Assembly: GCF_030159955.1 (NCBI RefSeq)
Contig: NZ_BSNK01000002.1
Span: forward strand, 434,001-498,000
Source of the DNA: Algimonas ampicilliniresistens
GTDB taxonomy: Bacteria > Pseudomonadota > Alphaproteobacteria > Caulobacterales > Maricaulaceae
DNA length: 64,000 bases
Direction: 5' to 3'
Shown: in pieces, positions 1 to 8,586 of the stretch
Layout: each line of letters starts with the position of its first letter
Numbering within the stretch: position 1 is the first letter of the stretch
Position numbers and translations under genes: made by a program
The notes under the pieces: model-generated
Seen by the model: only the letters and a program-made list of their open reading frames with translations
Database searches by the model: none
What the model was told of the DNA's origin: nothing

Positions 1-581
1 ATGGTTCTGTCCCCGAAGATAATCCCTTCTTTGGCCAAGGTGGTGTGACCAATCAGATCTGGTCGCTCGGCCACCGTAATCCGCTTGGCATTGATTTCGA
101 TGCCGAAGGAGACCTCTGGCTGCACGAAATGGGCCCGAAACATGGTGACGAGCTCAACCGCGTCCTGCGCTCGGAAAATTACGGCTATCCGGTAGTCAGC
201 AATGGTGACCACTACTCCGGCAAGGAAATTCCGGACCATTCAACCAACCCCATTTATGAAAATCCAGCCGCCTATTGGGTTCCAGCAATCAGCCCGGCGG
301 GTTTCACCATCTATGATGGCGATCTGTTCGAAGATTTCAAAAGCGACGGGTTTATCGGTGGTCTTTCAAGCCAAGCGCTAATCCGCGTCGTCTTCGACAG
401 TGACAAGATCGAGGCGGCGAGCGACTCGCCGTCCAAGTCGGATCGTCGCGAAACGATTGCGGCGGAAGCCGAGCGGTTCGAATGGGGCAAACGTATTCGC
501 GAAGTCGAACAAGGCCCGGATGGCGCGCTTTATGTGCTGGAAGACAATGAAGGTCGGTTGCTCAAGCTAACGCCGGGATAA
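1..581 (+). CDS. PQQ-dependent sugar dehydrogenase, C-terminal part (5' truncated by window)
   Basis: The reading frame is open from base 3 with no start, so the gene begins before the window and about 193 C-terminal residues are visible. The segments SLGHRNPLG and [12 protein letters not shown], then a terminal [20 protein letters not shown] stretch, are typical of the six-bladed propeller of soluble aldose sugar dehydrogenases (YliI/GDH-B type). In that family these enzymes oxidise aldoses in the periplasm with PQQ and pass electrons on to the respiratory chain. The N-terminal signal peptide cannot be checked here. The gene converges on the patatin gene, with a hairpin between the two stops. 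Confidence 0.85.
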   Translation, partial: GSVPEDNPFFGQGGVTNQIWSLGHRNPLGIDFDAEGDLWLHEMGPKHGDELNRVLRSENYGYPVVSNGDHYSGKEIPDHSTNPIYENPAAYWVPAISPAGFTIYDGDLFEDFKSDGFIGGLSSQALIRVVFDSDKIEAASDSPSKSDRRETIAAEAERFEWGKRIREVEQGPDGALYVLEDNEGRLLKLTPG

Positions 582-587
582 GGTTTT

Positions 588-616
588 GGGCGCATTTTCA
601 TTTAAAATGTGCGCCC
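588..616. terminator. Candidate bidirectional terminator hairpin between convergent genes
   Basis: GGGCG+CATTTT (588-598) pairs with AAAATG+CGCCC (604-616) with a two-base bulge, giving an 11-bp stem over a 5-base loop. It starts 6 bases after one stop codon and overlaps the last codons of the minus-strand gene. The A/T-rich inner stem means there is no clean external U-run, so termination efficiency is uncertain. Confidence 0.4.
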
Positions 617-2794
617 GAACCGGAAGAAAAACCTCAAATCATTATTATTGCCAAAGGCCGTGCCGATGAAGGCTGGGCCAAGCGGCGTTTCTGCGCCCAT
701 ATAGGCGGCCAAGGATAAGGCATCCTCTACGTCGTCCAAGCCGAGGGCCGAAAACGGAATGCGAGCATATTCAGCAAGGCCGCCGATATAAACAGGAATA
801 TCAACCAAGAATCCGTCATTGGATAGGCGCTTGAACACCTCCAATGACGCATAGTTCAGCCTTTCGACGGGCAGCGATCGTTCTCGAAACCCGCTCAACT
901 GGCGAAACCCGCCCAGTTCAAATGTTGAATCAAAGCCAACAGTGACCCCATCTGTATTGAGCTTACCGTGCCGAAGGTTGAGCAGGGCTCCGTAAGATCC
1001 GGCGCTGAACGCTTGTAGCCAAGACGCTTCATATCGATTTGCATCCAGCGCGCCATCTTCAGAAATGTCGAAGAATTGCTGCGCGCGTAATTGTACTCTT
1101 CGCCCTCCTGTGGGCCAATCGGTCCGGTCCAACGTATCAATGCCGAAATAAGCCCCGACGGACCCGAAACTATAATGTTCAGCTGTGATGGTAGGGTCTA
1201 TGGTGACAATTGGTTCAAACCGACCATCCTGGATTTCCCCTTCCAGCGCAATCAGCCCCCATGACGATAGTTCGCGGCCCAAACGGGCTCTAATCCCTTG
1301 GGTTTCAACCAAGAAGTCGCCAACGCGAATATCAATCAGGTCTAGTTCGCGTTTTTCACTGCGGATGAACAGTTCCGGTTGAATGAAGTAGTGAGAATCG
1401 ACCCCGAGTGGCTGATATAATTCCAGACTCAGCCCCGTATTGGTCCCCAATTCAGCCGATAGGCTGACATCACCTCCTCTTGGGCCAATGGGTTGTCGGG
1501 TGAGTTGTGCTAATAGGGAAAACGATGCCGCCCCATCGAAATTACTGGCAACATTGGCCCCTATTTTCAAACGGGTCCGTCCAATCGAATTGGGGCTCAC
1601 CGTAAGAACCGCTTCGCCACTACTATAGCCCAGATCAACTTCGCCGAAACTGCCAAAGGACGCCAGTTCGCGCAAACGGCGGTCCCGATCTCCAGAATCT
1701 TGGTCGAGAGACAGGATGTCGTTGACGCGTCTCTTGATCACATCATCAGCAATAAGCGAGTTGTTGACCAGCGTGAGGGTTTCAGGCTGATCAGGATTGG
1801 GTTTGAGGCGCGGTTTGCGCTTTGAAGGGGCCGCCAGATCGCGAATCCGAAGGAGTGCGTCTTTATGCTCATGCCCAACATCACGGCCAACCTTCAGGCC
1901 TGCGGCGGACTCAGTGTAGGCTGATGTGCCGATGTCGATCCGATTGGGCTCGACGTAAAGGTCGCGCTTGGACAGGGCCTGCTTTTCAAGCTGGGCATTT
2001 CTATAGACCATAATGGTTGAGACTTGCTGCAACGTCTCACCAATAGAATAACGTCCGTCTGACGGTCTCGGCGCGGCTGTTGTATCTAGGGCGATGATAA
2101 TATCGGCGCCCATATCTAATGCGGTCTGAACCGGAAGATTAGAAGAAATTCCGCCATCAACATAGGGTACTCCGTCAATAATGCGGGGCGCGAACACACC
2201 GGGCACGGCCATACTGGCCAAGACCGCCGAGACCAGATCGCCCTCTTCAAAAGCGACAGCCCGTCCGGTTTCGAGATCCGTTGCCACGGCGCGGAATGGG
2301 ATCGACAGATCGTCGAAATCGATCTCAACAGGAACATTTCTCAAAATGTCACGGTATAGAGTCTGTAAACCTTGCATCGAGTTTAAGGCGCTCGGCAATT
2401 CCAGACCGTCACGGCTCAACCCAATAATGTCACCGGAAAAATAGGTCTCCTCGCGCTCTTTCTGAATAAAGGATTTGTCGGTCCGTGGAATTGTGCCCCG
2501 AAAAGCCGCTCCCCAATCCTCATCAATAAAGATCTCGCCAATTTCGTCTGCCGAATATCCGCTCGCGTAAAACGCGCCGACGACCGCCCCCATACTGGTC
2601 CCCGCAACGCAGTGGATGGGAATGTCCAGTGCGTCCATAATTTGCATAAAGCCGACTTGGGTGCTGGACTTTGCGCCGCCGCCGCTGAGGACCAGCCCGA
2701 CGTCGAGCCCGTTTTCATCGTCGAAATCGCAAGCGAGGGCTGGGCTGGCAGCCAGAACTGTCAGTGACAGCAAAGCAAGTAAATGTCGGGCCAT
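602..2794 (-). CDS. Patatin-like phospholipase with C-terminal outer-membrane beta-barrel (PlpD/type Vd-like)
   Basis: A 730-aa protein with an N-terminal signal peptide ending near PALA-C (residues 1-22). The patatin domain (about 30-330) shows the glycine-rich oxyanion loop GGGAKSS, the nucleophile elbow GTSMG with Ser67, and the DGG motif with Asp213, so the Ser-Asp dyad is complete. The C-terminal half (about 380-730) is rich in alternating polar/aromatic strands and ends FFFRFGRTF, an outer-membrane insertion signature with a terminal Phe, like the Omp85-type barrel of type Vd autotransporters. Predicted role: lipid hydrolase displayed on, or released from, the outer membrane. It is the last gene after an aldo/keto reductase and thpR on the same strand, with a 56-base gap from thpR. 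The lipase reading is firm; surface release is inferred. Confidence 0.85.
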   Translation of the reverse strand: MARHLLALLSLTVLAASPALACDFDDENGLDVGLVLSGGGAKSSTQVGFMQIMDALDIPIHCVAGTSMGAVVGAFYASGYSADEIGEIFIDEDWGAAFRGTIPRTDKSFIQKEREETYFSGDIIGLSRDGLELPSALNSMQGLQTLYRDILRNVPVEIDFDDLSIPFRAVATDLETGRAVAFEEGDLVSAVLASMAVPGVFAPRIIDGVPYVDGGISSNLPVQTALDMGADIIIALDTTAAPRPSDGRYSIGETLQQVSTIMVYRNAQLEKQALSKRDLYVEPNRIDIGTSAYTESAAGLKVGRDVGHEHKDALLRIRDLAAPSKRKPRLKPNPDQPETLTLVNNSLIADDVIKRRVNDILSLDQDSGDRDRRLRELASFGSFGEVDLGYSSGEAVLTVSPNSIGRTRLKIGANVASNFDGAASFSLLAQLTRQPIGPRGGDVSLSAELGTNTGLSLELYQPLGVDSHYFIQPELFIRSEKRELDLIDIRVGDFLVETQGIRARLGRELSSWGLIALEGEIQDGRFEPIVTIDPTITAEHYSFGSVGAYFGIDTLDRTDWPTGGRRVQLRAQQFFDISEDGALDANRYEASWLQAFSAGSYGALLNLRHGKLNTDGVTVGFDSTFELGGFRQLSGFRERSLPVERLNYASLEVFKRLSNDGFLVDIPVYIGGLAEYARIPFSALGLDDVEDALSLAAYMGAETPLGPAFIGTAFGNNNDLRFFFRFGRTF

Positions 2795-2850
2795 GAATCG
2801 GGTGCTATCAATGTGCGTGGGCCTGTCAATTCATTGGTCGACACACTGGG

Positions 2851-3402
2851 TCAATGCCCTGCGCGACCGATCAACGGATAGGTCGCTTCAAGATCGTATC
2901 GATTGGGTCCGCGCTTTTGCTGCCAACTGGAATAGAGTCCGAACTGATCGATCAGGAATGGGCCAATCTCCGTATTGACGTGACGCTGCTCATAGGTTGC
3001 CAGCCGTTCCACATCTGGAAAGGGCTTGAGATAAGCAAGAGTGAGGTGTGGGCTAAACACACGCGCCTCCATCGGAATGCGCAGCTCTCGTGCGACGCGC
3101 CGACAATGATTATGCAGCCTAGTCAACGCGGCATTGGGCTCGACTTTCAAATGGATTTGATGCGGCTCGGCGCGGCCAAAATGGCCCGCCCCGCGGAGCG
3201 TCAATTCCATAGCGGGGAGCGGCCTGCGCGCCAATTCTTCATCTAATTCTTCGGCCAAGGCATCATGCACTTCGCCGAAATAGGCGGCAGTGATGTGAAG
3301 CTTTTCCGGCGCGCTCCACCGGGCGCCCGGCACACCTTTTTGGATGCGCCGAACGGCCCGGATAACGCCAGAGGGCGGGCGAATGGCCGCAAAAAGCTTC
3401 AT
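2851..3402 (-). CDS. thpR: RNA 2',3'-cyclic phosphodiesterase (2H phosphoesterase)
   Basis: A 183-aa protein starting MKLFAAIRPP. The frame is open further upstream, but that extension would overlap the preceding gene and has no family match, so the start at 3402 is preferred. Both catalytic H-x-T-x motifs are visible: H36-I-T and H119-L-T. Members of this family (formerly LigT) open 2',3'-cyclic phosphate ends of RNA to 2'-phosphates; in vivo substrates are poorly defined. The gene begins 13 bases after the stop of the aldo/keto reductase and is likely co-transcribed with it and with the patatin gene. Confidence 0.9.
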   Translation of the reverse strand: MKLFAAIRPPSGVIRAVRRIQKGVPGARWSAPEKLHITAAYFGEVHDALAEELDEELARRPLPAMELTLRGAGHFGRAEPHQIHLKVEPNAALTRLHNHCRRVARELRIPMEARVFSPHLTLAYLKPFPDVERLATYEQRHVNTEIGPFLIDQFGLYSSWQQKRGPNRYDLEATYPLIGRAGH

Positions 3403-3415
3403 GCAGTTGCCCTGA

Positions 3416-4465
3416 CTAGCGACCGAGCGGGCAACGATAGACTTCGTGGAGCCGGCTGGCCTCCGCTTCCATCTCGTCCGTCCACTCAACATCATGCGCG
3501 TCGATATTTTCGCGCAATTGGTCCAGACTGGTTGCGCCAATAATGTTCGACGTGACGAACGCGCGCGACTCAACGAATTTCAATGCAAACTGAACCGGCG
3601 TCAGGCCCAATTCATGCGCGGTCCGATTGGCATCTTTCCACGTTTCATCGACTTTTCGATAATTATCCATGAAGCCGTCAAACAGCGCCATGCGAGATCC
3701 CTTCGGCGTCGTGCCGTCATCATATTTACCGGTCAGAACGCCCATGGCGAGCGGCGAATAGGCGAGCAAACCGACCTTCTCTCGCATGGCAATCTCAGCC
3801 CGGTCATAATCGAAGCGTCGCGCGATCAGCGAGTAAACGCACTGATTGGATTGAATCCGCGGAAGGTCATGGGTCTTGGCGAGCTCCAGAAACTTCATCG
3901 TGCCCCACGCGGTTTCATTGGAAATGCCGATATGGCGAATATTGCCCTTTTCGACATGACGTTGAAGCGCGCCGAGAATATCTTCCAGTGGCACCATATC
4001 GGCGGCGTTATAATCCTTATAATCATGCATGCCGAAGGGGGACAGACCCCGGTCCGGCCAGTGCAACTGGTACAGATCAATGTAATCGGTTTTGAGTCGT
4101 TTCAGACTATGCTCAACCGCGTAGTCGATCTGTGCCTGCGTGTGGCGCGTTGTCTCAACCGTATCGTCGCGCGTCCAAACCATGCCGGACCGACCGACAA
4201 CTTTGCTGGCTAAGATAATGTCATCGCGCTTGCCGCGTTTTTCGATCCAAGTGCCAATATAGCTTTCGGTTCGGCCTTGCGTTTCACGCTTGCCGGGGAC
4301 GGGATACATTTCGGCGGTATCGATGAAATTGATGCCGCGTTCCTCAATCGCGTAATCAAGCTGCTCATGCGCCTGCGCTTCGCTGTTCTGCTGACCCCAG
4401 GTCATTGTGCCGAGGCAGACCGAGGTCACATCAATATCGGTCGTGCCGAGTTTACGCAGTTCCAT
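3416..4465 (-). CDS. tas: Aldo/keto reductase, Tas-like
   Basis: A 349-aa NADPH-dependent aldo/keto reductase. The start at ATG 4465 gives MELRKLGTTDIDV, the usual family N-terminus; the upstream open frame is not needed. The catalytic tetrad region is visible: D and Y in FIDTAEMYPVP, K in ILASKVVG, H in LYQLHWPDR. The length and the long variable insertion (SPFGMHDYKDYNAADMV) match the Tas subgroup of E. coli rather than the short plant-type AKRs. The physiological substrate is unknown. It heads a three-gene minus-strand run with thpR and the patatin gene, and is divergent from the Bax-inhibitor-1 gene. Confidence 0.88.
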   Translation of the reverse strand: MELRKLGTTDIDVTSVCLGTMTWGQQNSEAQAHEQLDYAIEERGINFIDTAEMYPVPGKRETQGRTESYIGTWIEKRGKRDDIILASKVVGRSGMVWTRDDTVETTRHTQAQIDYAVEHSLKRLKTDYIDLYQLHWPDRGLSPFGMHDYKDYNAADMVPLEDILGALQRHVEKGNIRHIGISNETAWGTMKFLELAKTHDLPRIQSNQCVYSLIARRFDYDRAEIAMREKVGLLAYSPLAMGVLTGKYDDGTTPKGSRMALFDGFMDNYRKVDETWKDANRTAHELGLTPVQFALKFVESRAFVTSNIIGATSLDQLRENIDAHDVEWTDEMEAEASRLHEVYRCPLGR

Positions 4466-4626
4466 AGGTGGGTCCTGTAGATTGAAAAAGGGAAGTTTGA
4501 GCGTTGCTAGAGGATACGGACGGGTAGGACCATAGGTTTGGGACACTTGAGAACCCGGCCAAGGGCTAGCCTATCACGCCCATAGGAAAAATCTCTGGCG
4601 GATCGGTCCGGCTGACACGCTTGTCA

Positions 4627-4656
4627 TTGGCAATTGGCGCAGATTGCGCCTATATT
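4627..4656 (+). promoter_or_regulatory. Promoter with inverted-repeat operator for the Bax inhibitor-1 gene
   Basis: TTGGCA (4627-4632), an 18-bp spacer and TATATT (4651-4656) form a sigma70-like promoter. A perfect dyad GGCGCA-GAT-TGCGCC (4636-4650) fills the spacer and abuts the -10, where a bound repressor would block RNA polymerase. The expected leader is about 53 bases. Confidence 0.45.
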
Positions 4657-4715
4657 GGTCACAACCAGCTCCGACGCATGCGCGCCGGCACGCTGTCACA
4701 CTAACGGAGTTCATA

Positions 4716-5441
4716 ATGAACGAATTTAACAGAGGCGTTATCGGTGCTGATACCGACACCGATGTCGGCCTGAAGAGCTTTATGCTCGGCACTTATCGGT
4801 GGATGGCTCTGGCCATGCTGGTCACAGCAGGCGTCGCCTATTTCTTCGGCCAATTCCTGCTGGGTAATCCGCAGGTCGCGGCAATCGTGTTCAGTCCCTT
4901 TGTCCTGATCGGCTTCATCATTGCTATTCCGGTTATGTTTGGAACGGTTGGTAAAAAACTGCCGACCATGTCGATGGGCGGCGTGGTGACATTCCTGTTC
5001 ACCTTCGCAGCCTTCATGGGCGTGTTCACGTCAGCGATTGCTCTGGCTTACAATCCGATGATTGTGGCGAAGATCTTCTTCATGACTGTGGCCATGTTTG
5101 CGGCACTGTCCCTGTTTGGTTATTCGACGCAGCGGAACCTCAGCACGTTTGTAAAATACGCGTTCGCGGCTTTCCTCGGCTATGTCGCAATCAACGTTCT
5201 GGGCATGTTTTTCCCGGCTCTGGCCCCAACAGGCCCGATGGATGTTATCATTAACGTCATCGCCCTTGGCGCGATCGCGATGATCACGGCGTGGGAAACA
5301 CAAATGCTCAAGCGGGTCTATTACGGCTTGGCCGGTGATGGTGAGATGCTCGCGAAATATAGCGCTTATGGCGCCGCTTCGCTCCTGCTCGCTTTCATCA
5401 ATATGTTCCAGATCCTGCTGGCGCTGTTTGGTCGCGACTAA
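4716..5441 (+). CDS. Bax inhibitor-1/YccA family membrane protein
   Basis: A 241-aa integral membrane protein with about seven hydrophobic segments between residues 30 and 238. ATG 4716 is chosen because GGAG lies 7 bases upstream and the protein then starts MNEFNRGVIG, as in other alphaproteobacterial members. The family (BI-1/TMBIM; E. coli YccA and YbhL) includes a pH-sensitive calcium leak channel in Bacillus and a modulator of FtsH proteolysis in E. coli. Which role applies here is not visible. It is monocistronic: its own promoter precedes it, and paired hairpins and a strong terminator follow. Confidence 0.9.
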   Translation: MNEFNRGVIGADTDTDVGLKSFMLGTYRWMALAMLVTAGVAYFFGQFLLGNPQVAAIVFSPFVLIGFIIAIPVMFGTVGKKLPTMSMGGVVTFLFTFAAFMGVFTSAIALAYNPMIVAKIFFMTVAMFAALSLFGYSTQRNLSTFVKYAFAAFLGYVAINVLGMFFPALAPTGPMDVIINVIALGAIAMITAWETQMLKRVYYGLAGDGEMLAKYSAYGAASLLLAFINMFQILLALFGRD

Positions 5442-5445
5442 GCGA

Positions 5446-5489
5446 TTTGAGGGCTTTGCCCTCAAAATATTCGATTGATAATCGAATAT
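5446..5489 (+). repeat. Two abutting perfect hairpins downstream of the BI-1 gene
   Basis: TTTGAGGGC-TTT-GCCCTCAAA (5446-5466, 9-bp stem) is followed directly by ATATTCGATT-GAT-AATCGAATAT (5467-5489, 10-bp stem). Both are perfect. They start 4 bases after the stop codon and precede the true terminator by about 50 bases. They could protect the mRNA 3' end or be a degenerate REP-like element; no second copy was noticed in this window. Confidence 0.6.
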
Positions 5490-5542
5490 AGCGCGTCGCC
5501 GCGAGCTCAAGCGAGCGGAACTCGATGTCAAAGAAACACGAA

Positions 5543-5567
5543 AGCCCCGCGTTTGCGGGGCTTTTTT
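5543..5567 (+). terminator. Rho-independent terminator
   Basis: AGCCCCGC-GTTT-GCGGGGCT followed by a run of T is a textbook intrinsic terminator. It lies about 100 bases after the Bax-inhibitor-1 stop and separates that gene from the small ORF at 5702. Confidence 0.92.
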
Positions 5568-5701
5568 TATGTTAGGAGTCGTCCACATAGATTTGAAGGG
5601 GCTGACTCGACTCGAACCTTACCGTTCTTATCCTGACTAAGACGCCCGATTCGTCGCTCGAACCAACCGCCAACTGGTGTTGGGGAAAGGAGGTGATGTC
5701 G

Positions 5702-5809
5702 ATGGCTTGTAAGAAGGTTGTACGCCGTACGCGTACTGCTCCGAAACCGGGACCGAAAACGGTCCCGGTACGACCGCATAGACGGTCAAAGCCGAAGCCG
5801 TGCAAATAG
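5702..5809 (+). CDS. Unrecognised 35-aa highly basic, Cys-containing small protein
   Basis: A short ORF with an unusually good Shine-Dalgarno, AAAGGAGG, 8 bases before ATG 5702; an in-frame ATG at 5696 lies too close to it. The product begins MACKKVVRRT, continues with Lys/Pro-rich repeats (KPGPK, SKPKP) and ends CK. It has about a dozen Lys/Arg, no acidic residue, and Cys near both ends. The DNA carries two symmetrical elements inside the frame: GTACGCGTAC, and CCGGGACCG-AAAA-CGGTCCCGG (5747-5768). I do not recognise the family; the charge would suit a nucleic-acid or ribosome-binding peptide, but that is a guess. The ORF sits alone in a 480-base gap between two established genes. The alternative is a structured non-coding RNA read by chance as an ORF. 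Confidence 0.5.
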   Translation: MACKKVVRRTRTAPKPGPKTVPVRPHRRSKPKPCK

Positions 5810-5923
5810 TGTCTAGCTAGATTGTCGGATCGGGCGTCACTTCACTTAATGACAGTTGGATTCTTCGTCTAGTGTATCAAATGAATTGAACAGAATTTTT
5901 CTGAGTAAAAGCACTCGAAGCGC
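5810..5923. other. Intergenic spacer, nothing recognised
   Basis: About 115 AT-richer bases between the small ORF and the stop of the nitronate monooxygenase gene. I saw no coding frame and no clear terminator here. Confidence 0.5.
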
Positions 5924-6949
<1,026 letters not shown>

Positions 6950-6987
6950 CTATCCGTCAATGCTCATTCCTGCGTATCAAGCATGCA

Positions 6988-8040
6988 ATGAGCGTTTATA
7001 TCCATGGGCTTTCAACCTGCGTGCCGCCCCACGCTTTGCCGCAAGACGAAGTCCGCGATCGTGCCCATGAGATTTTGGGTCCGCGCTTTAAGGGCTTTGA
7101 TCGGCTTGCCCCTGTTTTTGATACATCCGGCGTGCGGATGCGCTATTCCGTCGCCCCGTTTGATTGGTTCGAACAGGCGGGCGGTTGGACCGACCGCAAT
7201 AGCCGCTACATGGACGGCGCGACGGACCTTTATGTGGAGGCCGCGACAAAAGCTCTGGCGGATGCAGGTTGGACGGCGGGCGAAATCGATATTCTCGTCA
7301 CCGTGTCCTCGACCGGTATCGCCACGCCGACATTAGAAGCCCAAGCTAAAGGCCGGATGGGGTTTCGCGATGATTGTTTGCGGGTGCCTTTGTTCGGGCT
7401 GGGTTGTGCTGGCGGGATTTCAGGCCTGAACGTCTCGCGCGAATTGGCGCAGGCTAACCCCAGCGCCAAAGTGCTGCTCGTGATTGTAGAGACCTGCACG
7501 CTCTCTTTTCGCAAGGCCCGCCCGAAAAAGGCCGACATTATTGCGACGATCTTATTTGGCGACGGTGCGGCGGCGGTTGCGCTCAGCGGATCGGAAAGCG
7601 GCGTGCGGGTAGACCGCGGGGCGTCGCGAACTTGGGATGACACCTTGCCGATCATGGGCTGGGAGGTCGACGAGGACGGGCTCGCCGTCGTGTTCGACCG
7701 ATCGATCCCGGACTTTGTGAACGCAGAAATGCGCGCCGCGACGGATGCGGCCTGCGCGCAGATGAATGTTTCACGTGAAACATTGGGCCGCGTCGTGTCC
7801 CATCCGGGCGGCGCGAAAGTGGTCGAGGCCTTGGAGGCGTCGTTAGAGCTCGGCGAAGGCACGCTCGATATCGAACGCGATGTGCTGCGCGACTATGGTA
7901 ATATGAGTGCTCCGACCGTGATTTTTGTGTTGGAAAAAGTGCTAGCGCGCGGCGATGCCAAGGGCTCGGGCAAGCCGTTGCTGGCTAGCGCGCTCGGCCC
8001 CGGTTTCTCCGCCGCCTTCACCCCGTTCTATGTGGACTGA
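6988..8040 (+). CDS. Type III polyketide synthase (chalcone/stilbene synthase superfamily)
   Basis: A 350-aa thiolase-fold enzyme with the complete type III PKS triad: Cys140 in FGLGCAGG, His272 in VSHPGG and Asn305 in YGNMSAPT. The bacterial subgroup (SrsA, ArsB, BpsA, PKS18-like) condenses a long-chain acyl starter with malonyl-CoA to give alkylpyrones or alkylresorcinols. The adjacent ICMT-like gene, 3 bases after the stop, is the classic partner (SrsB/BpsB), supporting a methylated phenolic lipid product. The start at ATG 6988 gives MSVYIHGLSTCVPPH, a standard N-terminus. Codons 260-265 carry a perfect parS site without disturbing the frame. Product chain length cannot be read from the sequence. 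Confidence 0.93.
   Translation: MSVYIHGLSTCVPPHALPQDEVRDRAHEILGPRFKGFDRLAPVFDTSGVRMRYSVAPFDWFEQAGGWTDRNSRYMDGATDLYVEAATKALADAGWTAGEIDILVTVSSTGIATPTLEAQAKGRMGFRDDCLRVPLFGLGCAGGISGLNVSRELAQANPSAKVLLVIVETCTLSFRKARPKKADIIATILFGDGAAAVALSGSESGVRVDRGASRTWDDTLPIMGWEVDEDGLAVVFDRSIPDFVNAEMRAATDAACAQMNVSRETLGRVVSHPGGAKVVEALEASLELGEGTLDIERDVLRDYGNMSAPTVIFVLEKVLARGDAKGSGKPLLASALGPGFSAAFTPFYVD
7767..7782. promoter_or_regulatory. parS centromere site (ParB binding), copy 1
   Basis: TGTTTCACGTGAAACA is an exact match to the conserved bacterial chromosomal parS palindrome. It lies wholly inside the type III PKS coding sequence, encoding part of NVSRET. Known parS sites cluster near oriC and are often intragenic. 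Confidence 0.9.
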
Positions 8041-8043
8041 CCC

Positions 8044-8553
8044 ATGGACATTAATCTTGCGATCAACTTTTGGGCCGCTCTCTTCCTCACCTATGTGATT
8101 GCTGAGCGGCTGATCGAATTGCCGATTGCGACGCGCAATACGAAGCGTCTGATCGCCCAAGGCGGCGTGGAACATTCACCGCGCCACTACCCGCTGATTG
8201 TTGCCGTTCATACGGGCTGGATTCTCAGCATGGTCTGGTTCGGCCACGATCATCCGGTCCATTACATCTGGTTGGGCGTCTATGCGGCCCTGCAAATCCT
8301 GCGCGTCTATATTCTCGGCACGCTGGGTAAGCGCTGGACCACGCGGATTATTGTCCTGCCGGGCGAGGCGAAAGTCACCAAAGGTCCATTCGCTCTGGTC
8401 CCGCATCCCAATTACCTCCTCGTGATTGCCGAAATTATGGTCGCCCCGCTTGTGCTCGGCCTGTGGGAGGTGGCGGCCATATTTGGCGCGCTCAATGCCG
8501 CCGTGTTAGTCATCCGTATCAGCGCAGAAGAACGGGCGTGGGCGGCGCGCTGA
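8044..8553 (+). CDS. Isoprenylcysteine carboxyl methyltransferase-family protein (alkylpyrone/alkylresorcinol methyltransferase candidate)
   Basis: A 169-aa integral membrane protein with hydrophobic segments at about 8-25, 54-90 and 125-160. It has the ICMT signature region GPFALVPHPNYLLVIAE (about residues 114-130), where RHPNY/PHPNY and the downstream E bind SAM. Most bacterial ICMT-like proteins have no prenyl-Cys substrate. In Streptomyces srs and Bacillus bps operons the homologue O-methylates products of the neighbouring type III PKS. Starting 3 bases after the PKS stop, it is almost certainly co-translated with it. The role is inferred from context; family membership is firm. Confidence 0.88.
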   Translation: MDINLAINFWAALFLTYVIAERLIELPIATRNTKRLIAQGGVEHSPRHYPLIVAVHTGWILSMVWFGHDHPVHYIWLGVYAALQILRVYILGTLGKRWTTRIIVLPGEAKVTKGPFALVPHPNYLLVIAEIMVAPLVLGLWEVAAIFGALNAAVLVIRISAEERAWAAR

Positions 8554-8586
8554 TTGATAGGGTAATGAACTTCAAGGGAGTGTCCT

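Noticed and set aside
3403-3573. 57-residue N-terminal extension of thpR
   Set aside because: It overlaps the aldo/keto reductase coding sequence and precedes the conserved MKLFAAIRPP start.
5567-5805. Two overlapping minus-strand ORFs (about 70-77 aa) across the small basic gene
   Set aside because: They have no ribosome site comparable to the plus-strand ORF and run through its terminator; most likely shadows of the plus-strand gene and its GC-rich repeats.
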